NCBI GenBank assembly: GCA_037157565.1
Contig: JAZHRO010000050.1
Coordinates: forward strand, 44,216,001 to 44,280,000
Reading direction: 5' to 3'
DNA: 64,000 nt
Source: Thalassia testudinum
Lineage: Eukaryota > Streptophyta > Magnoliopsida > Alismatales > Hydrocharitaceae
Below the pieces are notes generated by a model, which saw only the letters and a list, made by a program, of their open reading frames with translations, searched no databases and was not told the origin of the DNA. Position 1 is the first letter of the stretch, and each line of letters opens with the position of its first letter. Of this stretch, positions 22,224-34,303 are shown piece after piece. A program made the position numbers and the translations under genes.

Positions 22224-24714
22224 TGTTGCGTCAAAAATCATCATATTTAGGAAAATATCGTGTCATAGTATACTGACGAAAATCGCAACGACATTAAAAT
22301 TTATAATGCTTGAGAAAATCGTGAGTTCTGAGGTCATTCGCAAGGAGAAAATATGTAATTCAAACACTAGTCGAATTGAGAAATAATGGGCACAATAATT
22401 CACAATAAAGATATGCAATGAATATCAATAAAAAATATATTGAATAATAAGCCAAATTGTATCTCAAAAATCAATAGGATAAAAAGAGAATTAGAGAACT
22501 AAAAATGGTGATTTGAATCACCAATTAATTCCCAATCAAATACGAATCCTAAGTTCAATTCTTAATCTCTATTCACAACTAAATATCTCAACAATGGTCT
22601 TGAACCACTTAACCACATCGGCACAGAGCCAATATCTCCACAGTAGTCTCAACCAAGATCAGACATCAGAGGCCAAGGTTAGACGACGTAAAGTTGCCAA
22701 GCACAGTAGCGCAAGCACAAACCTCTGAAACACCTAAGTGTTGGCACGCTTGCACACACCCCAAGGCAAAAACCTTCCCCTTCCCTCAGCAACCTCTTCT
22801 CTCTCCTTAATCCAGAACTGAGTACGTAATCGGGTAATCGGGTTAGGTATACAGGTCAAGGTCCAGGCTTACGTGCATGTGGACACGAGCGAGGGTGCGC
22901 GAGCATAAGTGAGAGGGAGCTCACCCCAGTGTTTCAAGGTGAATAGTTGAGGAGCGTAAAACCTTGTTAACCAAAATCTTCTTAGAGCCCACCGATGTGG
23001 GACTATCTCAAGTCCTGCTTCTGCATCTGCTGCGTGTGATACTTCACCCCAAATTGATTTGCTGCTGATGTTCTCTCCAATTGGAAGCCTAGAGGGCTTC
23101 GCAAAGGTGTTCCACTCTAGATGAGGGTGGTGTTGGTGATGATGGCAGTCGGAACATGGTGGAAAACGATGGAGAAGGTGACGACGATGAGGAGATGTCC
23201 GGGGAAAACCTAAAATCCAAAATATGGGCTAATTGCCCCAATTAATACATACATAAGCGTCGCCGAAGTGTATGGAGTTCGGTGGTGGTGTTCGTTTGTT
23301 GGATGGAGGTTGGACATGGCCAAACGACATCGGAGAAGATGGCGGAAGGGTGCGTCATCCGATGGTGAGCTCTAGAGGTCAAAAGTTCCAATAAACTTGG
23401 GGCTTTTGATCTCTGAGATGAGAGGTATCTTATGGAGGTAGTGGCGAGTGATTTGGTGGTCTATAGCAATGGTGCAGACTCGCTAGAGTCACGGCCAGAG
23501 ATGAAGAAGACGAAGGGGGAGGTGGTGATTCAGCGGTGGAATTGAGTTCCTAAGAGGCTAAACCTAACCTAAGGAACAAGAGGAAGTAGCGAACCTAGTC
23601 TATTGGGTCAAAGAAGGTGGGAACTGTGTTAGCGTGACTTGTCAGACAAGGGGAAGGTGAACTTCGATGGGGGTGTTTGGCGAGGATGAAGGGCAGGCAG
23701 CTTCTGCATTGGTTGGCAAGAAGCGGAGGAAGTCGAGGAATTGACCGTGGAACCTTGTGGAGCTTTTATAGAGCTAAATTGTGAGCTTAATTTGGAGAAA
23801 CTCGAGCAAATGGGTCATGGATTTGGAAACTTAGGTTCCCTGATTTTCGCAAGCTTGCAAGGGTTCTAGGATCAATCATAGGATTCGTGGGCTTGCTTAA
23901 ATGATTCCTCATGGTCTGAACACTAATCCCTCCAAATTTAGAGGGATTTGGTGCTGATTTGAGAGAGCTATTCTCTCTTGAAGCTCGGCCTGATGGCTGT
24001 TCACACGATAATGGAGGCAGGGACCTAAAAGTGAAGATGATGAGAAAGATAGGGGGGTAAATGCAATAAACTTGAAACCCAGGAGTCTAAAGGTGAGAAG
24101 TAGAGTTTCTAAGGGCTAAAAAGTAAACTTGGTTAAGATGGACTCTGATTAAGCCCAAATTTTGGTCGCAATCTAATTTGGACCCAAGGAATCTAATGGT
24201 GAACTTGGATTTGAGTTTTGACCACATTTGACTGGGTAAATTGCACATAAGCTCAAATCAGGATAAATTCCTATATGAATATCTATTCTTAGTCAAAATG
24301 AGCTCAGATGGTCAAAGCAAAGGTACCAAACCACTTAGAATATTTTTCTATGAATTTTAGGAGGTCTAGATTGATTTTATCCTGACTATAACCTTTTCAA
24401 TTTAAGTGGGACTGATAATTAGGATTTTCAGTCATGTTTTCATCCTCGAAATGCGTGAAACCCTGATTCTGTTAGTGTGAACCCACTTCTTGGTCTCTTA
24501 TGCTCAATTCACCTTTAATTAACCCCTGAGTAACCCTGTAGTTTATCTGCATTTATGATGTGCTATTAAAACAACATAATTGACCTTATTTTCTTATCCT
24601 CTTCTCAAATCAGATCAGAGTGAAATTATGGTCCTCAGGCGATCATTTAGGAGCATTTATTTTTTGATCCCATCTAAATTAAGTTAGTTATGATGAATGA
24701 TAGCATTCCCATCA
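22224..24714 (-). mobile_element. Solo LTR (family C, 2491 bp) with perfect target duplication
   Basis: It starts TGTTGCGTC and ends TTCCCATCA on the plus strand, flanked on both sides by ATAAT (22219-22223 and 24715-24719). Sense is minus. The block aatggtgatttgaatcacc (22505-22523), the motif cgggtaatcggg and the long block 24150-24680 match the other family C copies. A TATA-like TATAAAAGCT is on the minus strand at 23761-23770. With no internal domain, it is the footprint of LTR-LTR recombination. Confidence 0.9.
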
Positions 24715-24719
24715 ATAAT

Positions 24720-25500
24720 TAACTGAACATTTAATTTACATAATTAACATGTTAATTCAAACAATGCAATGCAATTACACATAATTAACAAAAGACTAAT
24801 TACATTCAAATATTGCAAGCAAACCTAACCTAACCACTTGAAAAATAAAAATTTGACAAGTAATATGGACTAAGGAGAAGAGGGGGCAGGGAATAAGGAT
24901 GATGGTAGTAGTGGTTGGCCGGGTAGGGAGAGGATTTGAGGAGAGGAGAGGAGCTGCTGTTGGTGGTGGTGGCGAGGGAAGGAGGAGGGGGCATGACCAA
25001 GGAAGGGGATTGGAGAGGAGAGGAGGGCACAAAGGGTGCTGGAGGTGGTGGCGGTTGCAGTTTAGGTGGTGTTGGTTTCGGAGGGAGGAGGAGAGGTGGA
25101 GGTGGTCATGGCAGAAGCGATAGGCAGAGGGGTTGCTATTGTGCACATACATTGAGGAGGTGGTGGTAGTTGAGAAGGTGATGGGAGAAGAGAAAGTGGA
25201 GGTGCTGGTGGTGGGAGGAGGATGAGGAGGTCGCTACTCATCATCAGAAGGAGGAGGGGTGCAACGAGGGGCAGAGGCGTCGAGGAGAGGAGGGGGCAAA
25301 GGAGGATATTGAATCCTTACCGAGGGAGGGGGCGGGAGGAGCTCCTCACTTGATCAGGGTTGCTATGCATGGGTCATCTGCATTGGAGGGGAAGAAGTAG
25401 ATCGGGGCTAGGGAAGAAAGGAACAAAAGGGGAAGGAATTGGGTGCACATTGGGATTTTTGCCTTGACTTTTCTCAACCATTTTAGATGGAACGGTCAAG
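24720..25500. other. CACTA-1 5' region with a long G/A-rich tract
   Basis: From about 24890 to 25330 the plus strand is G-rich (gaggagaggagg, ggtggtggtgg), producing Gly/Arg frames on plus and Pro/Ser frames on minus (24796-25244). Proline-rich N-termini are known in some CACTA second ORFs, but nothing here can be assigned. The sequence otherwise holds no gene. Confidence 0.4.
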
Positions 25501-25732
25501 GAATGCATTTCAAAAATAACTTTTTAACATTGACGATTTCCAAGGAGGTTATCGTCGACTGTTTATTTAATAATGGTTCAGTATCTTATTATTCTTGACC
25601 ATTATAAACTGTTGAGAATGGTCTCAACAACTCAGCTTATGGGTAGGTTCGAAAGTTAATGATCGGATTTTTGGCAACCGTTACATCTTATAACAGTCGA
25701 AATTTCACCATCGAGTGCATTTTCTACTAGTG
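25500..25732 (-). repeat. CACTA-1 right terminus and subterminal repeats
   Basis: The end at 25720-25732 reads CACTAGTAGAAAA on the minus strand. Inside it lie repeated gttaTCGTCGA / aCCGTTAca / taTAACAGTCGA type blocks with inverted copies (25535-25560, 25590-25625, 25675-25705). CACTA transposases bind subterminal repeats of this kind. Confidence 0.7.
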
Positions 25733-26100
25733 GGTATACCCTTTTCTTAAAGTATGAGTTGGCAGGGATGAAAATTGCATGCCAAAATATTGATTTTTTG
25801 CGATGGTTTATAACCGTCGCCACCTTGCCTCAATCCATCGCCGTATTAGATGAGTTGGGAGGAGTAGCAGCACCAAAATTTGATATTCGACGGTAGTTCT
25901 CAGACGATCGCTATAGTAGAATTGGCGATAGTTAAAACTAAAATCGTCACTAAATATCTTTTTTTGAATAAAAAAATTTTTAATTAGGGTTTAGGGTTTA
26001 TATCTATACTTAGCAAACTAACATATAAAAGTAAATCACAATGCAATAAAAAAATAAAACATTTATATATAAAAGGAGTTTATATATTATAAAAGATATG
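25733..26100. repeat. Subterminal repeat block of a second CACTA relic
   Basis: Inverted units such as gcgatggttta...taaccgtcgcc (25800-25827), gacggtag...cagacgatcgct (25890-25913) and ggcgatagtt...atcgtcac (25923-25951) resemble CACTA subterminal sequence. A terminus for this block was not found. It lies next to the Transposase_24-like gene and probably belongs to the same element. Confidence 0.5.
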
Positions 26101-26119
26101 AAATGTTCTGGATAATGAA

Positions 26120-27600
26120 TATACACTACACTGAGCAACCTATGCCACTAGCCCCCGGTCCACTCCTATCATCGTCGTCCCATTGTAGAGGTATGTGGAA
26201 CATCAAATGATCTGGTCTAATTCCTTGCAAGAATGACTTCAGCTTCATCATCTACTGGCTCTGCTACTCTAATAACTCGTCTTGTCACTCCATCCTACGA
26301 GTGGCTGCTTGCAGCTGCAAGGCCATATCCTCCAACCTCTTCTCCCTCTCCATCTCTCGACGTTCCATTGTCTCTATTTTCTTATTCAATTTCTTGACTT
26401 GGGACGTCAGCGGAGATGACCCTTTCCAACCATATTAGGAAGAGATGGTCACGCTCCTTCCCTCGCTATAGACAAAGCCTCCGTGTTCTGGAGACATCAC
26501 AGTCCTTAATGCCTCCTTTGGTATCATCAGAGGCTGTGAAACGATCGCGGAGTTCTCGTCCGTGACCTCAAGATGATGGATCAAGTCCATGATACGAGTC
26601 GGTAAATACATTTGTAATTATTTAAATTGTCAATTAGTCTAAAAAATTTGAAGTGTAAAAATCCATGAAACTTACATATCTCTCCTGATATGTCTAATGA
26701 ATCCATGAATGAGGGCCATCAAGTGTATGTTTATTATGAGTGTGCTCATAAACTCCAACTTGATCCAGCTCAACACCCCCGTTTGCGTCAGCCTAAAAAT
26801 TTAATAAAAGAATAACTTTCGCTTAATTTGTAATGTAATGTAAATAATTATTTTTACTTACATATCATACTCTTAATGAGTCAATACTTATTCGATCGAA
26901 GCAATGGATTTATGGTGGAGCTTGGACCCTGCTAGCCTTAGTTTTTTAACTTTGCTACTACAAGATTTTTTATTAGTAAATAACTATATCATCATTTAAA
27001 ATTATACATAAACAACTAATTTTTTACCTTACGCGTTGGATTTCTCCAACACTGATACGCCTCCCTACAAATGTCTACTGTAACTATTGGAGGCACATTT
27101 CTCAATGCTTTCTCAAATGGCCTATTGTTAAAGTGCTAAAATATTTATAGAAATCGTTAGTAATTTTTTAACAAAAATACCACACTCTTCACCTCCCCCC
27201 TCCAACAATGGTAGATCTTGCCTACATGCTTTAGAATAAACTTAGGCATGTTCGAATCGAGCTCCCAATAAAATGTTCCCTATAATTAGGAAATTATTGT
27301 AAATCTCATATAAATGAATTCTAATTAAGGTTTATAATATAGATAGTGGAAATATATTTACCTGTAGCTCAAAGATAAGTGTTGCCTTCAACTCCTTCGA
27401 CACTTTCCTTCAGTAGAAGCATGAAAGTGACACGATCAACTCCGTAAGCGTTGTTAGCCTACTAGTGAACTTCAGGTATTTCTTTGCTTCCCCTAAAGGA
27501 TTATTCTCAACTAGGATCCTAGTACTTGCTAGCAATCTATCTAGGTCTTGATTCCGAGTTGAACCCCTTGCTTTCATGCCTGAAAACAGATTATATTATA
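26120..27600 (-). pseudogene. Transposase_24-like (Ptta/En-Spm) second ORF of a CACTA element, broken
   Basis: Minus-strand blocks from right to left: RNQDLDRLLASTRILVENNP, GEAKKYLKFTSRLTTL, RKVSKELKATLIFELQ (27360-27590), FYWELDSNMPKFILKHVGK (near 27240), AGSKLHHKSIASIE (near 26910), VYEHTHNKHTLDGPHSWIH (near 26730), then a charged coiled-coil stretch VKKLNKKIETMERREME (26290-26400). The order and style resemble plant Transposase_24 proteins, the DNA-binding partner of the CACTA transposase. Introns or frameshifts separate the blocks and stops are present. The assignment is from pattern only. Confidence 0.6.
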
Positions 27601-27998
27601 CTATCATTAAGTTAAATAGAAGTTAATGTTAATAAACATAAACATAAATTAATATAAGGTAAATTTCATCGACACTGGTGGCTGCCTCAGTCGCAATAGG
27701 CGCAAACATGCCTGCCAACTTTTGAGCCACTATTAGTGATGATTTCAAAAAAACCATTGTCAAATCAATTACAAAATTAGTTCCCACGTTCCTACCCAAA
27801 AATTGAAGATGCTTTTTGCGACGTTAATTTAATAACTATTTGCAAAGTACTCAGCAGCAGTTTCTTAACCATCGCCCCTGAATGAAATTTTGTCTCGCAC
27901 GTTAGCGAGGGGGCAGGTGATAGAGTGATTTTGTGATGGAAAAAATTTAAGTCGTTGCATGAAAAATCACGATCAAATTTAAAATCTTATCTCGCTAA
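27600..27998. other. Spacer between the Transposase_24 relic and CACTA-2
   Basis: About 400 bases without a convincing gene. A short Gln/Ala-type frame can be read on the minus strand near 27680-27800 and could be the N-terminal part of the Transposase_24 relic, but it is too short to assign. The final three bases (taa) are the left target duplication of CACTA-2. Confidence 0.4.
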
Positions 27999-28390
27999 CA
28001 TTACAACAAAGAAAAATTTTGATCATGAAGGGTTAAAAACCGTCACCGATTAGCGTCACCAAAAATTACATGACAGAAGGGTTTTGGTCATAGTTCCACC
28101 CAAAACCACGACCAAAAATCCCCACTTTTCGTCACAATCTAAAATCTATGACCAAAGGATTCTGATCACGATTCCACTTAGAACTGTGACTAAAGTCCCA
28201 CCATTGGCTGGGTTCAACAACCTTTGGTCATGGTTATAAACAATGACCAAAGAAAGAGCTTTAGTCACCATTCATGAATCATGACCAAAGAATGGTAGCC
28301 AAAGACCAAAAAGATTTGGTGATGGCTAATGAACCGTCACAAAAAACCTTTACTGACAGCATAAACCATCACCAAAGGTCTTTTAATAAG
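27999..28390. repeat. Left terminal inverted repeat and subterminal array of CACTA-2
   Basis: After the terminal repeat come many short units in both orientations: aaaaaccgtcacc, ttggtcatagttcc, atgaccaaagg, ttggtcatggttataaac, accattcatgaatcatgacc, taaaccatcaccaaagg. These alternate sense and antisense copies of TTTGGTCATGGTT, typical of CACTA subterminal regions. Confidence 0.75.
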
Positions 28391-28831
28391 AAAAATAATA
28401 ATAAAAAGATCTAAGAAGCTTCTTTCATACAGGTTTCTCTCGATTTCTGCATTCTAGCATCATCTAGAAATCAAATAATATTGTATGGTCAATAAATAGG
28501 TAATTGCAAAAATTCATACGTCTAGCAGAAAATTGAATCCATATTTCCTCTCATCTTATACAAGAACTATCCAACTTTATAACTGAAAATATAGCAAATG
28601 CAATTTCCATGACCAATTATTTATAAACAAAATAAAGCATATATTGAAGAGACAAATTCCCTTATTGCTTTTAGGGCTCCAAATTCAATGTGGCACAATA
28701 GGAAGGAGAGAAAAATAAAATAATTAAAGAGTGGAAATATCTCTCGTAGGAGAATAATAATACAATATGCTCCTCCTGTCTCCTCTCCCTCTCTCTCTCT
28801 CCCCCCATAACTGGCAGCATGAGGCACCTCA
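28391..28831. other. CACTA-2 sequence downstream of the captured gene tail
   Basis: AT-rich, no gene seen. On the minus strand it would be the 3' untranslated part of the captured tail (28621-28831), including a GA/CT run near 28780-28805. Confidence 0.4.
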
Positions 28832-29130
28832 GTGGTCATTTTCTGGGGCGTCTTCTCTGCACCTCTTCCGAGTGACCTGAAAAAAATGTGCCAGACATGT
28901 GAGTGTGACCAATGGAATGTAGCAAAGAGACATGATATAGTTGCAACGAACAACACTCACGTTTGAGATGGAGCTCACTGGTTTTGCTGATGTTGGTGTC
29001 GTCAAGTGGCTTAAGACATACTGTTTCTCCATGATATAGTAGCTTAGATTCTCATATTTGCTAGGAGTGCATGTGTCATCTCCTTTCTGGGGCTGATAGA
29101 TCAAAGAGGGTGAAGATCCACCATATGCAG
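28832..29130 (-). pseudogene. Captured 3' end of an unidentified plant gene (two exons, 84-bp intron)
   Basis: On the minus strand an open frame reads LIYQPQKGDDTCTPSKYENL, YYIMEKQYVLSHLTTP and AKPVSSISN. A GTGAGT donor (28960) and a TTTTTTTCAG acceptor (28877) follow, and exon 2 reads VTRKRCREDAPENDH and stop (28832-28876). The intron is 84 bases and leaves the phase unchanged. An in-frame stop lies just upstream near 29140. The clean splice signals and host-like codon pattern suggest transduced host gene sequence. I do not recognise the protein. Confidence 0.5.
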
Positions 29131-29224
29131 CGTTGGAGATTCAGTGGCAAGCTTTGACAGGAGAGATTTCGTGCGCAGGCAGGAGCAGGAAGGTCTTTCA
29201 GATCTTAGCTGAGAGTGGAGATCG

Positions 29225-30650
29225 ATGGGGAGGATTCAAAATTCGAATCCCCGTGTGACAGATGGCATGGCAGATCATGCTGCAGCTGAAGATCCACAAT
29301 TTCAGCTAGGTGTTGATGACCTTTCTAATTTGGGAAAGACCAGATCGGGCAGGTGGTGCTGGATCGTTGGCCTAATTTAGCTGCTGAGGTGGACTTACCA
29401 AAGGCCGACTTTTTGGCTGAGGATGTGACAGAGTGTGGCAGATCATGCTGCAGCTGGAGATCCACAATTTCGGGAAGGTGTTGATGACCTTCCTAATTTG
29501 GGAAAAGACCAGATCGACCAGGTGGCACTGGATCGTTCCCTGATTCACGCTGCAGCTGATTTGCCTAATTTAGCTGCTGACATGGACTTACCAAAGGCAA
29601 ACTTTTTGGCTGACGATGCAGATCTTTTTTGCCCACAACAGGAGGCGTCCGGATCTTATGTGGTAAGTTTTTTGAGCCTATTGACAAACCATTTAATATT
29701 CTCCATTGTGAGGTGGACAATGGTCTTGTTGTCCACGTAGATGCTTTTCTGCAAGACCCACTTTCACATGCTGGGAATCCACATTCCAGCAGGCCTGCTG
29801 CTGCTGCGAGGTCGGGTGGTGAGGGGGCTTTGCCTGCTGCTACTGATGCAAAAAATTTCATGCATGGGCCCTGCTTCCAGCAGGTGGATACCGGACCCAA
29901 CATCGGGTCTGGTCATGGTAACTCTACCTGCTTAGCCTGTGCACGATACGAATCAGTGTTTGATAGTTATGCTGCATTTCCGGGGCTTGCTGTGGTATCT
30001 AACTTGATGTAGGAAGAATCGCTGTAGGTGGCATTTGGCTCCATTTTCAGTAGGGCGATTGAGGCACGCATGATGTGTGCTTCAAGTCATATGCGGGGGA
30101 GAGGTCAATGTAATGGAGGTGCAACGTCTCTTGCCAACGACAAGTGGTGATGCGATTATGCTGAATCTTATGCATAAGTCCACCTCCTAGAAGGTGGATA
30201 CCGGACCCAATTTTGGGCCCGGTCAGGGTGAGTCTACTTGCCTGGCTTGTGCACTTCGTGATCCGGTGATTGCAAGTTCTTTGTTTTCGAGGCCTGCTGT
30301 GGTGTCTGATGTGTTGCAGTAAGAACGGCTGCCGGGGGCGTTTGGCTCTATTTTCAGCAGGGTAGTTGAGACACACATGGTGAAGGGAGTTTAGTCAGTT
30401 GAGGATGCGACTTCTAATGTCAACAACAAGAGCACCTCTTCAAAATCTGCAGTGAATACTAAGACTCTTCAAGAAAACCATCAATTAGTTTGTCGTCTAG
30501 GCACTTGTGCAATATTCCTCATAGGCAAAAGATGTTATTGAGTGCTTGTTACAAGAGGAAGAGAATGGGAAAGAAGGCCAGTGGTGGTGAATCAGTGCAA
30601 GAGATTGATGATCGGGTTGGGTTGCAAGGATCGTAGGGGCCAAATGTGTT
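29225..30650 (+). pseudogene. LINE ORF1-like region with internal duplications
   Basis: The start reads MGRIQNSNPRVTDGMADHAA. A unit of 168 bases (29267-29434) is repeated at 29435-29610 (GVDDL.NLGK, DLPNLAADMDLPKA). A second duplication of about 310 bases places GGYRT/VDTGPNIGSG-type blocks at 29882-30090 and 30192-30400. Plant LINE ORF1 usually encodes an RNA-binding protein; no zinc knuckle or DUF4283 core is clear here. Frameshifts and stops are frequent. Confidence 0.55.
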
Positions 30651-30678
30651 CACAAGGGGAGTTCCAGAGTTGTGATTA

Positions 30679-33600
30679 ATGGTTAGAGTCCTTTCATGGA
30701 ATGTTCGTGGCCTCCAGGATGATTAGAGGTCTTTTTTGAGATATTTGGCGGATTGGAAGGTGGAGGTGGCATGACTTCAAGAATCACATTTAGAGAGTCC
30801 AACTCCGTTGTTGAAGTCACAATTGTGTGGCGACGTAAATTCAAATTTTATGGAAGTGGAGGCCGTGGGAAGATCGGGGGGATTATTAATGATGTGGCAT
30901 GAAGATATGCTCGAGCTCGTCGTTTCAAACATATCTACCAGAGTAATGACAGGGATTTTCACTAGAAAAAGTGATGGTGTGTCATTTGCCGTTTCAAATG
31001 TCTATGATCCTTTCGAGGACGGGCCAAGGGTGCTTTTCTGGGAGGCGGTGCAGCAGGGCGCGACTTTTGTTGAGAGGATGCCTTGGTTGATTTGTAGAGA
31101 TTTTAATGCAACGCTATATGCAGAAGAGAGACAAGATGGTAGATTTGATGTGGCTACTACTCAATTTCAGCAGGTGGTGTAGGATTTAGAGCTGCTTGAT
31201 CTCCCTACTTCCAGCTCGCGCTTCACTTGGAGGAATGGTAGGGGCACTATGTCTTGTATTAACAGATTTCTTTGTAATATATCTATGGCTGAATCGTTCC
31301 ATATGGCAGATGTGGTTGTTTGTGACATACCATTTTCTGATCATACACCTTTGTCATGGAAGAGGAATGAGGAAGGTATCTTTGCTACATATTTTAAGTT
31401 TCATAAATCATGGCTTAGAGAACCTGGTTTCAGGGAGTTGGTTCGTGACAAATGGGTTACAACTCCGTCTTCTACTTCGGCAACCCGCACATTGGTAGCC
31501 AGAGTTGCAGCTGTAAGGATGGCAATGATGGATTTTAAGTGTGGTCTCAAAGCTAATAGGGATGAGAGAAGGAAGGTTGCGCTCCAAGGAGTTAAGAATC
31601 TTGATAGAAAGGAGGAGGTTGTGACACTTTCTAAGGAGGAATGCCAGGAGAGTGAAATTCCAAATTATTGTCTGAAGAGGATCACAAATTAGAAATGGAT
31701 TAGAGGCAAAAAACCAGACAATTATTGCTCAAAAAATGTGATGCTAATACCAGGTTCTTTCACTTGTCGGCTAGTGCTAGAAGGAAAAGAAATATGATTA
31801 ATAACTTAAAGGTGGGTGATGATGTCCTTAGGAAAAGAGATCAGATTTGTAATGCTTTCAAATATTATTTTCAAGAGTTTACCAAGACACAGCCATGTGG
31901 TGATTGGTATTTGGCTAATCTGCAACTGAAGCAAATTAGTGATGTGGCAAAGTTCAGTCTTGCTAAGGATGTGGAGGAAGAGGTCCTGGCTGCCTTGCGT
32001 GGTATGAAGGCAGAAGGTTCTCTTGGCCTAGATTGCCTACAGATTATTTTCTACAAGGAATTTTGGGAGGTGGTTAGTCCTAATGTATTGGCCATGATTG
32101 GGAAGTTCTTTGATGGTAATGTAGAAATACAAAGGATTAATAAATTTTATTTGTTCCTTCTACCGAAGAAGCAAGCCCCAGAGGAGGTGGGTGATTTTAG
32201 ACCTATCGCGCTATCAAATTCCATTTATTTTCTTGTGGCAAAAATTCTTGCCAATCGCCTGCATCATGTGCTTCTTGACATCATCTCAGTTGTCAAGTCA
32301 ACCTTTGCGAAAGGGAGGTTGTTATAGGATTCCTACGTGTTGGCAGAAGAATTCTTGACTTTTTTAAAAAGACATAAGTCTAAGGCCTTCATGTGGAAGG
32401 TAGACTTTTCTAAGGCCTATGATTCAATTTCTTGGAATTATTTGTGGGATGTCCTGAAGAGGAGTTTTCGAGATCGTTGGATAATGTTGATGAAGAGATG
32501 TGTTATATCTTTTTTTGTTGGTAAATGAAAGGGCAAACGGGTCTTGGACTCGGTCACAGTCTTGCAAAGGAGTGTTCGACAAGGTTGTCCGTTAGCACCG
32601 ATGTTCAACATTGCGGTGGACACACTTGCTAACATAGCTTTTAGAGCTTGTGATGGTGGTTTATTTAGGGGATACATTGCTAAGAATGATGACAGGACCA
32701 TTACACTCATTTTGTAATATGTCGATGATACAATTTTCTTCATTGAAGGGGGAGGAAGAGAGGCTTCTCATGTCTCCTTGATAGTGAGAATTTTTGCTGA
32801 AACTTCAATCCTCAAAATTAATCGAAGCAAGTCCACATTGGTACCATTGGGCATGGACAATAGAGAAGAGAATGAGCTGATGAGTATCCTTGAAACTCCA
32901 ATAGTTAGGCTTTCAATCAACTATCTTGGTTTGCCGCTAGAGGGGAAAAAACTGAACTCATCCAACTTGAGGCCTCTTCTTGAAAGATTATCTAAGAAGT
33001 TGTCCTCTTGGAGTAGTGGTAGACTTCTGTCTAGAGGAGGATGTTTGGTTCTTCTTAAATCAATCTTGTTGTCTATCATGGTGTTCTTCATATCAGTGCT
33101 TGTGCCAACAAACAATATTCTAAGGAGCATTGATTTGCTTAGAAAGAAATTCTTTTGGAAGGGGGCAAATTGGGAGGGGAGATTTACGCAATTAGTTTCT
33201 TGGGATGATATTTACAAGCCTAAAAAAGGAGACCTTGGCGTGGATAAATTAGATTACTTCAACAAGGCTCACTTATTGAAGTGGTTGGTTAGATTGTTCT
33301 CCAACGGTCAGGACATGCTCACAACTACCTTGAAAGACTCTTATCAAGGAGACATGGATCTTATTCAGCATGCTGTGGCAACCAACGGATCTTCCGCCTT
33401 TTGGTACTCCTTGCACCCTTTGATGATTGAGTTTACTAGCTACTTTGGTCCGACTCTTGGTGATGGGCATTCTTTTAAGTTCTGACTTGATGATTGGTCT
33501 GAGTGTGGCAGATTTTCAAACCTTTACCAAAGATTATTTCAGCATATTCAACATAAGGAGTCGTTTGTGATAGAGATGTGGGACAGAGAACATAATGTTT

Positions 33601-34240
33601 AGGACATCAGACTTCCTAAAGGCTTTTCTGATGTCACGTTTTCTGAGGTTTAGCAACTACTGTCTACGTTGAAGGACGTTTCACCTGCTGCTGAACCTGA
33701 TAAGATGCGGTGGAAACATGGCAAATTTTCCGTCAAGAATGCATGCAATTTCCTGATTTCAAATGGAGATCAGTTTACGCATGTGGAGAAGGATTCCAAG
33801 CTTATTTGGGGTTGCAAGATACCTCTTAAAGTCAAGTTGTTTCTTTGATTTTTTAGGAGGAAGAGGTTGGCAACCAAAGTTTATCAAACTAAGTGCTGCA
33901 CTACTGAAGATACAACTTGTCCGTTGTGTCATCAGTCAGAAGAGGACTTTTATCATTTATTCTTTGAGTGTGGTTTCTCTAGACAGGTTTGAGATCATTG
34001 TGCGGTACACACAACTAATTATACTAACTTTAATTCTTTTTGATAGACATTCCAGGACCATCTATATCTGGATATGACAGGTTGGTGCAAAGTATTTGAT
34101 TTTCTTTAGGCAATTTGGTTGCAGAGGAATGGTAAAATTTTCAATAATGAGAGATGTTGGGTGGAAAATGTTGTGAAAGAGGCTTGCTATTTTTTTGAAT
34201 TTTGGTTTGAGAACTTGTAAGTCCGTTCCATTTTTAATTT
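30679..34240 (+). pseudogene. LINE ORF2: endonuclease, reverse transcriptase, zf-RVT (broken)
   Basis: It begins MVRVLSWNVRGLQDD, the start of the apurinic-type endonuclease. ISTRVMTG, VSNVYDPFEDG, LICRDFNATL and FTWRNGRG (31210-31240) follow. The RT core shows FRPIALSNSIYFLVAKILANR (32200-32260), VDFSKAYDSISWNYL (32400-32440), VRQGCPLAPMFN (32570-32610) and YVDD (near 32718), preceded by a stop. Then come LKINRSKSTLVPLG, YLGLPLEG and the C-terminal CPLCHQSEEDFYHLFFEC (near 33940-33980). Stops at about 30721, 31180, 31690, 32325, 32527, 32716 and 33483 inactivate it. The order and motifs fit the plant L1 clade. Confidence 0.9.
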
Positions 34241-34303
34241 AATATATTTACAAATTGATTACCATACTCAAGTAATCTTCCTTTTTTCTCTCATAAAAAA
34301 AAT

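Larger units (their letters stand above)
9591..25732 (-). mobile_element. CACTA-1: En/Spm DNA transposon relic, left end not found
   Basis: A TNP2-like transposase on the minus strand is found in three pieces in the correct order: 21280-21064 (N-terminal Transpos_assoc domain), 14803-14414 and 12608-10270. The right terminus at 25720-25732 reads CACTAGTAGAAAA on the minus strand, the expected CACTA end. The 200 bases inside it hold short inverted repeats, as is usual for subterminal regions. It contains three retroelement insertions. No matching left terminus was seen, so its extent to the left is a guess. Confidence 0.7.
29225..34303 (+). mobile_element. L1-type LINE inserted in CACTA-2
   Basis: The plus strand has an ORF1-like region with duplications (29225-30650), an ORF2 with endonuclease, reverse transcriptase and C-terminal zinc region (30679-34040), a short 3' tail and a run of eight A at 34296-34303. 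The order is that of plant L1 elements. All frames are broken by stops. The 5' start is uncertain (the first plausible ATG is 29225), and no target duplication was recognised. Confidence 0.8.

Noticed and set aside
24796..25244. Pro-rich minus-strand and Gly-rich plus-strand frames
   Set aside because: Open in several frames because of the G/A-rich tract; no recognisable domain.
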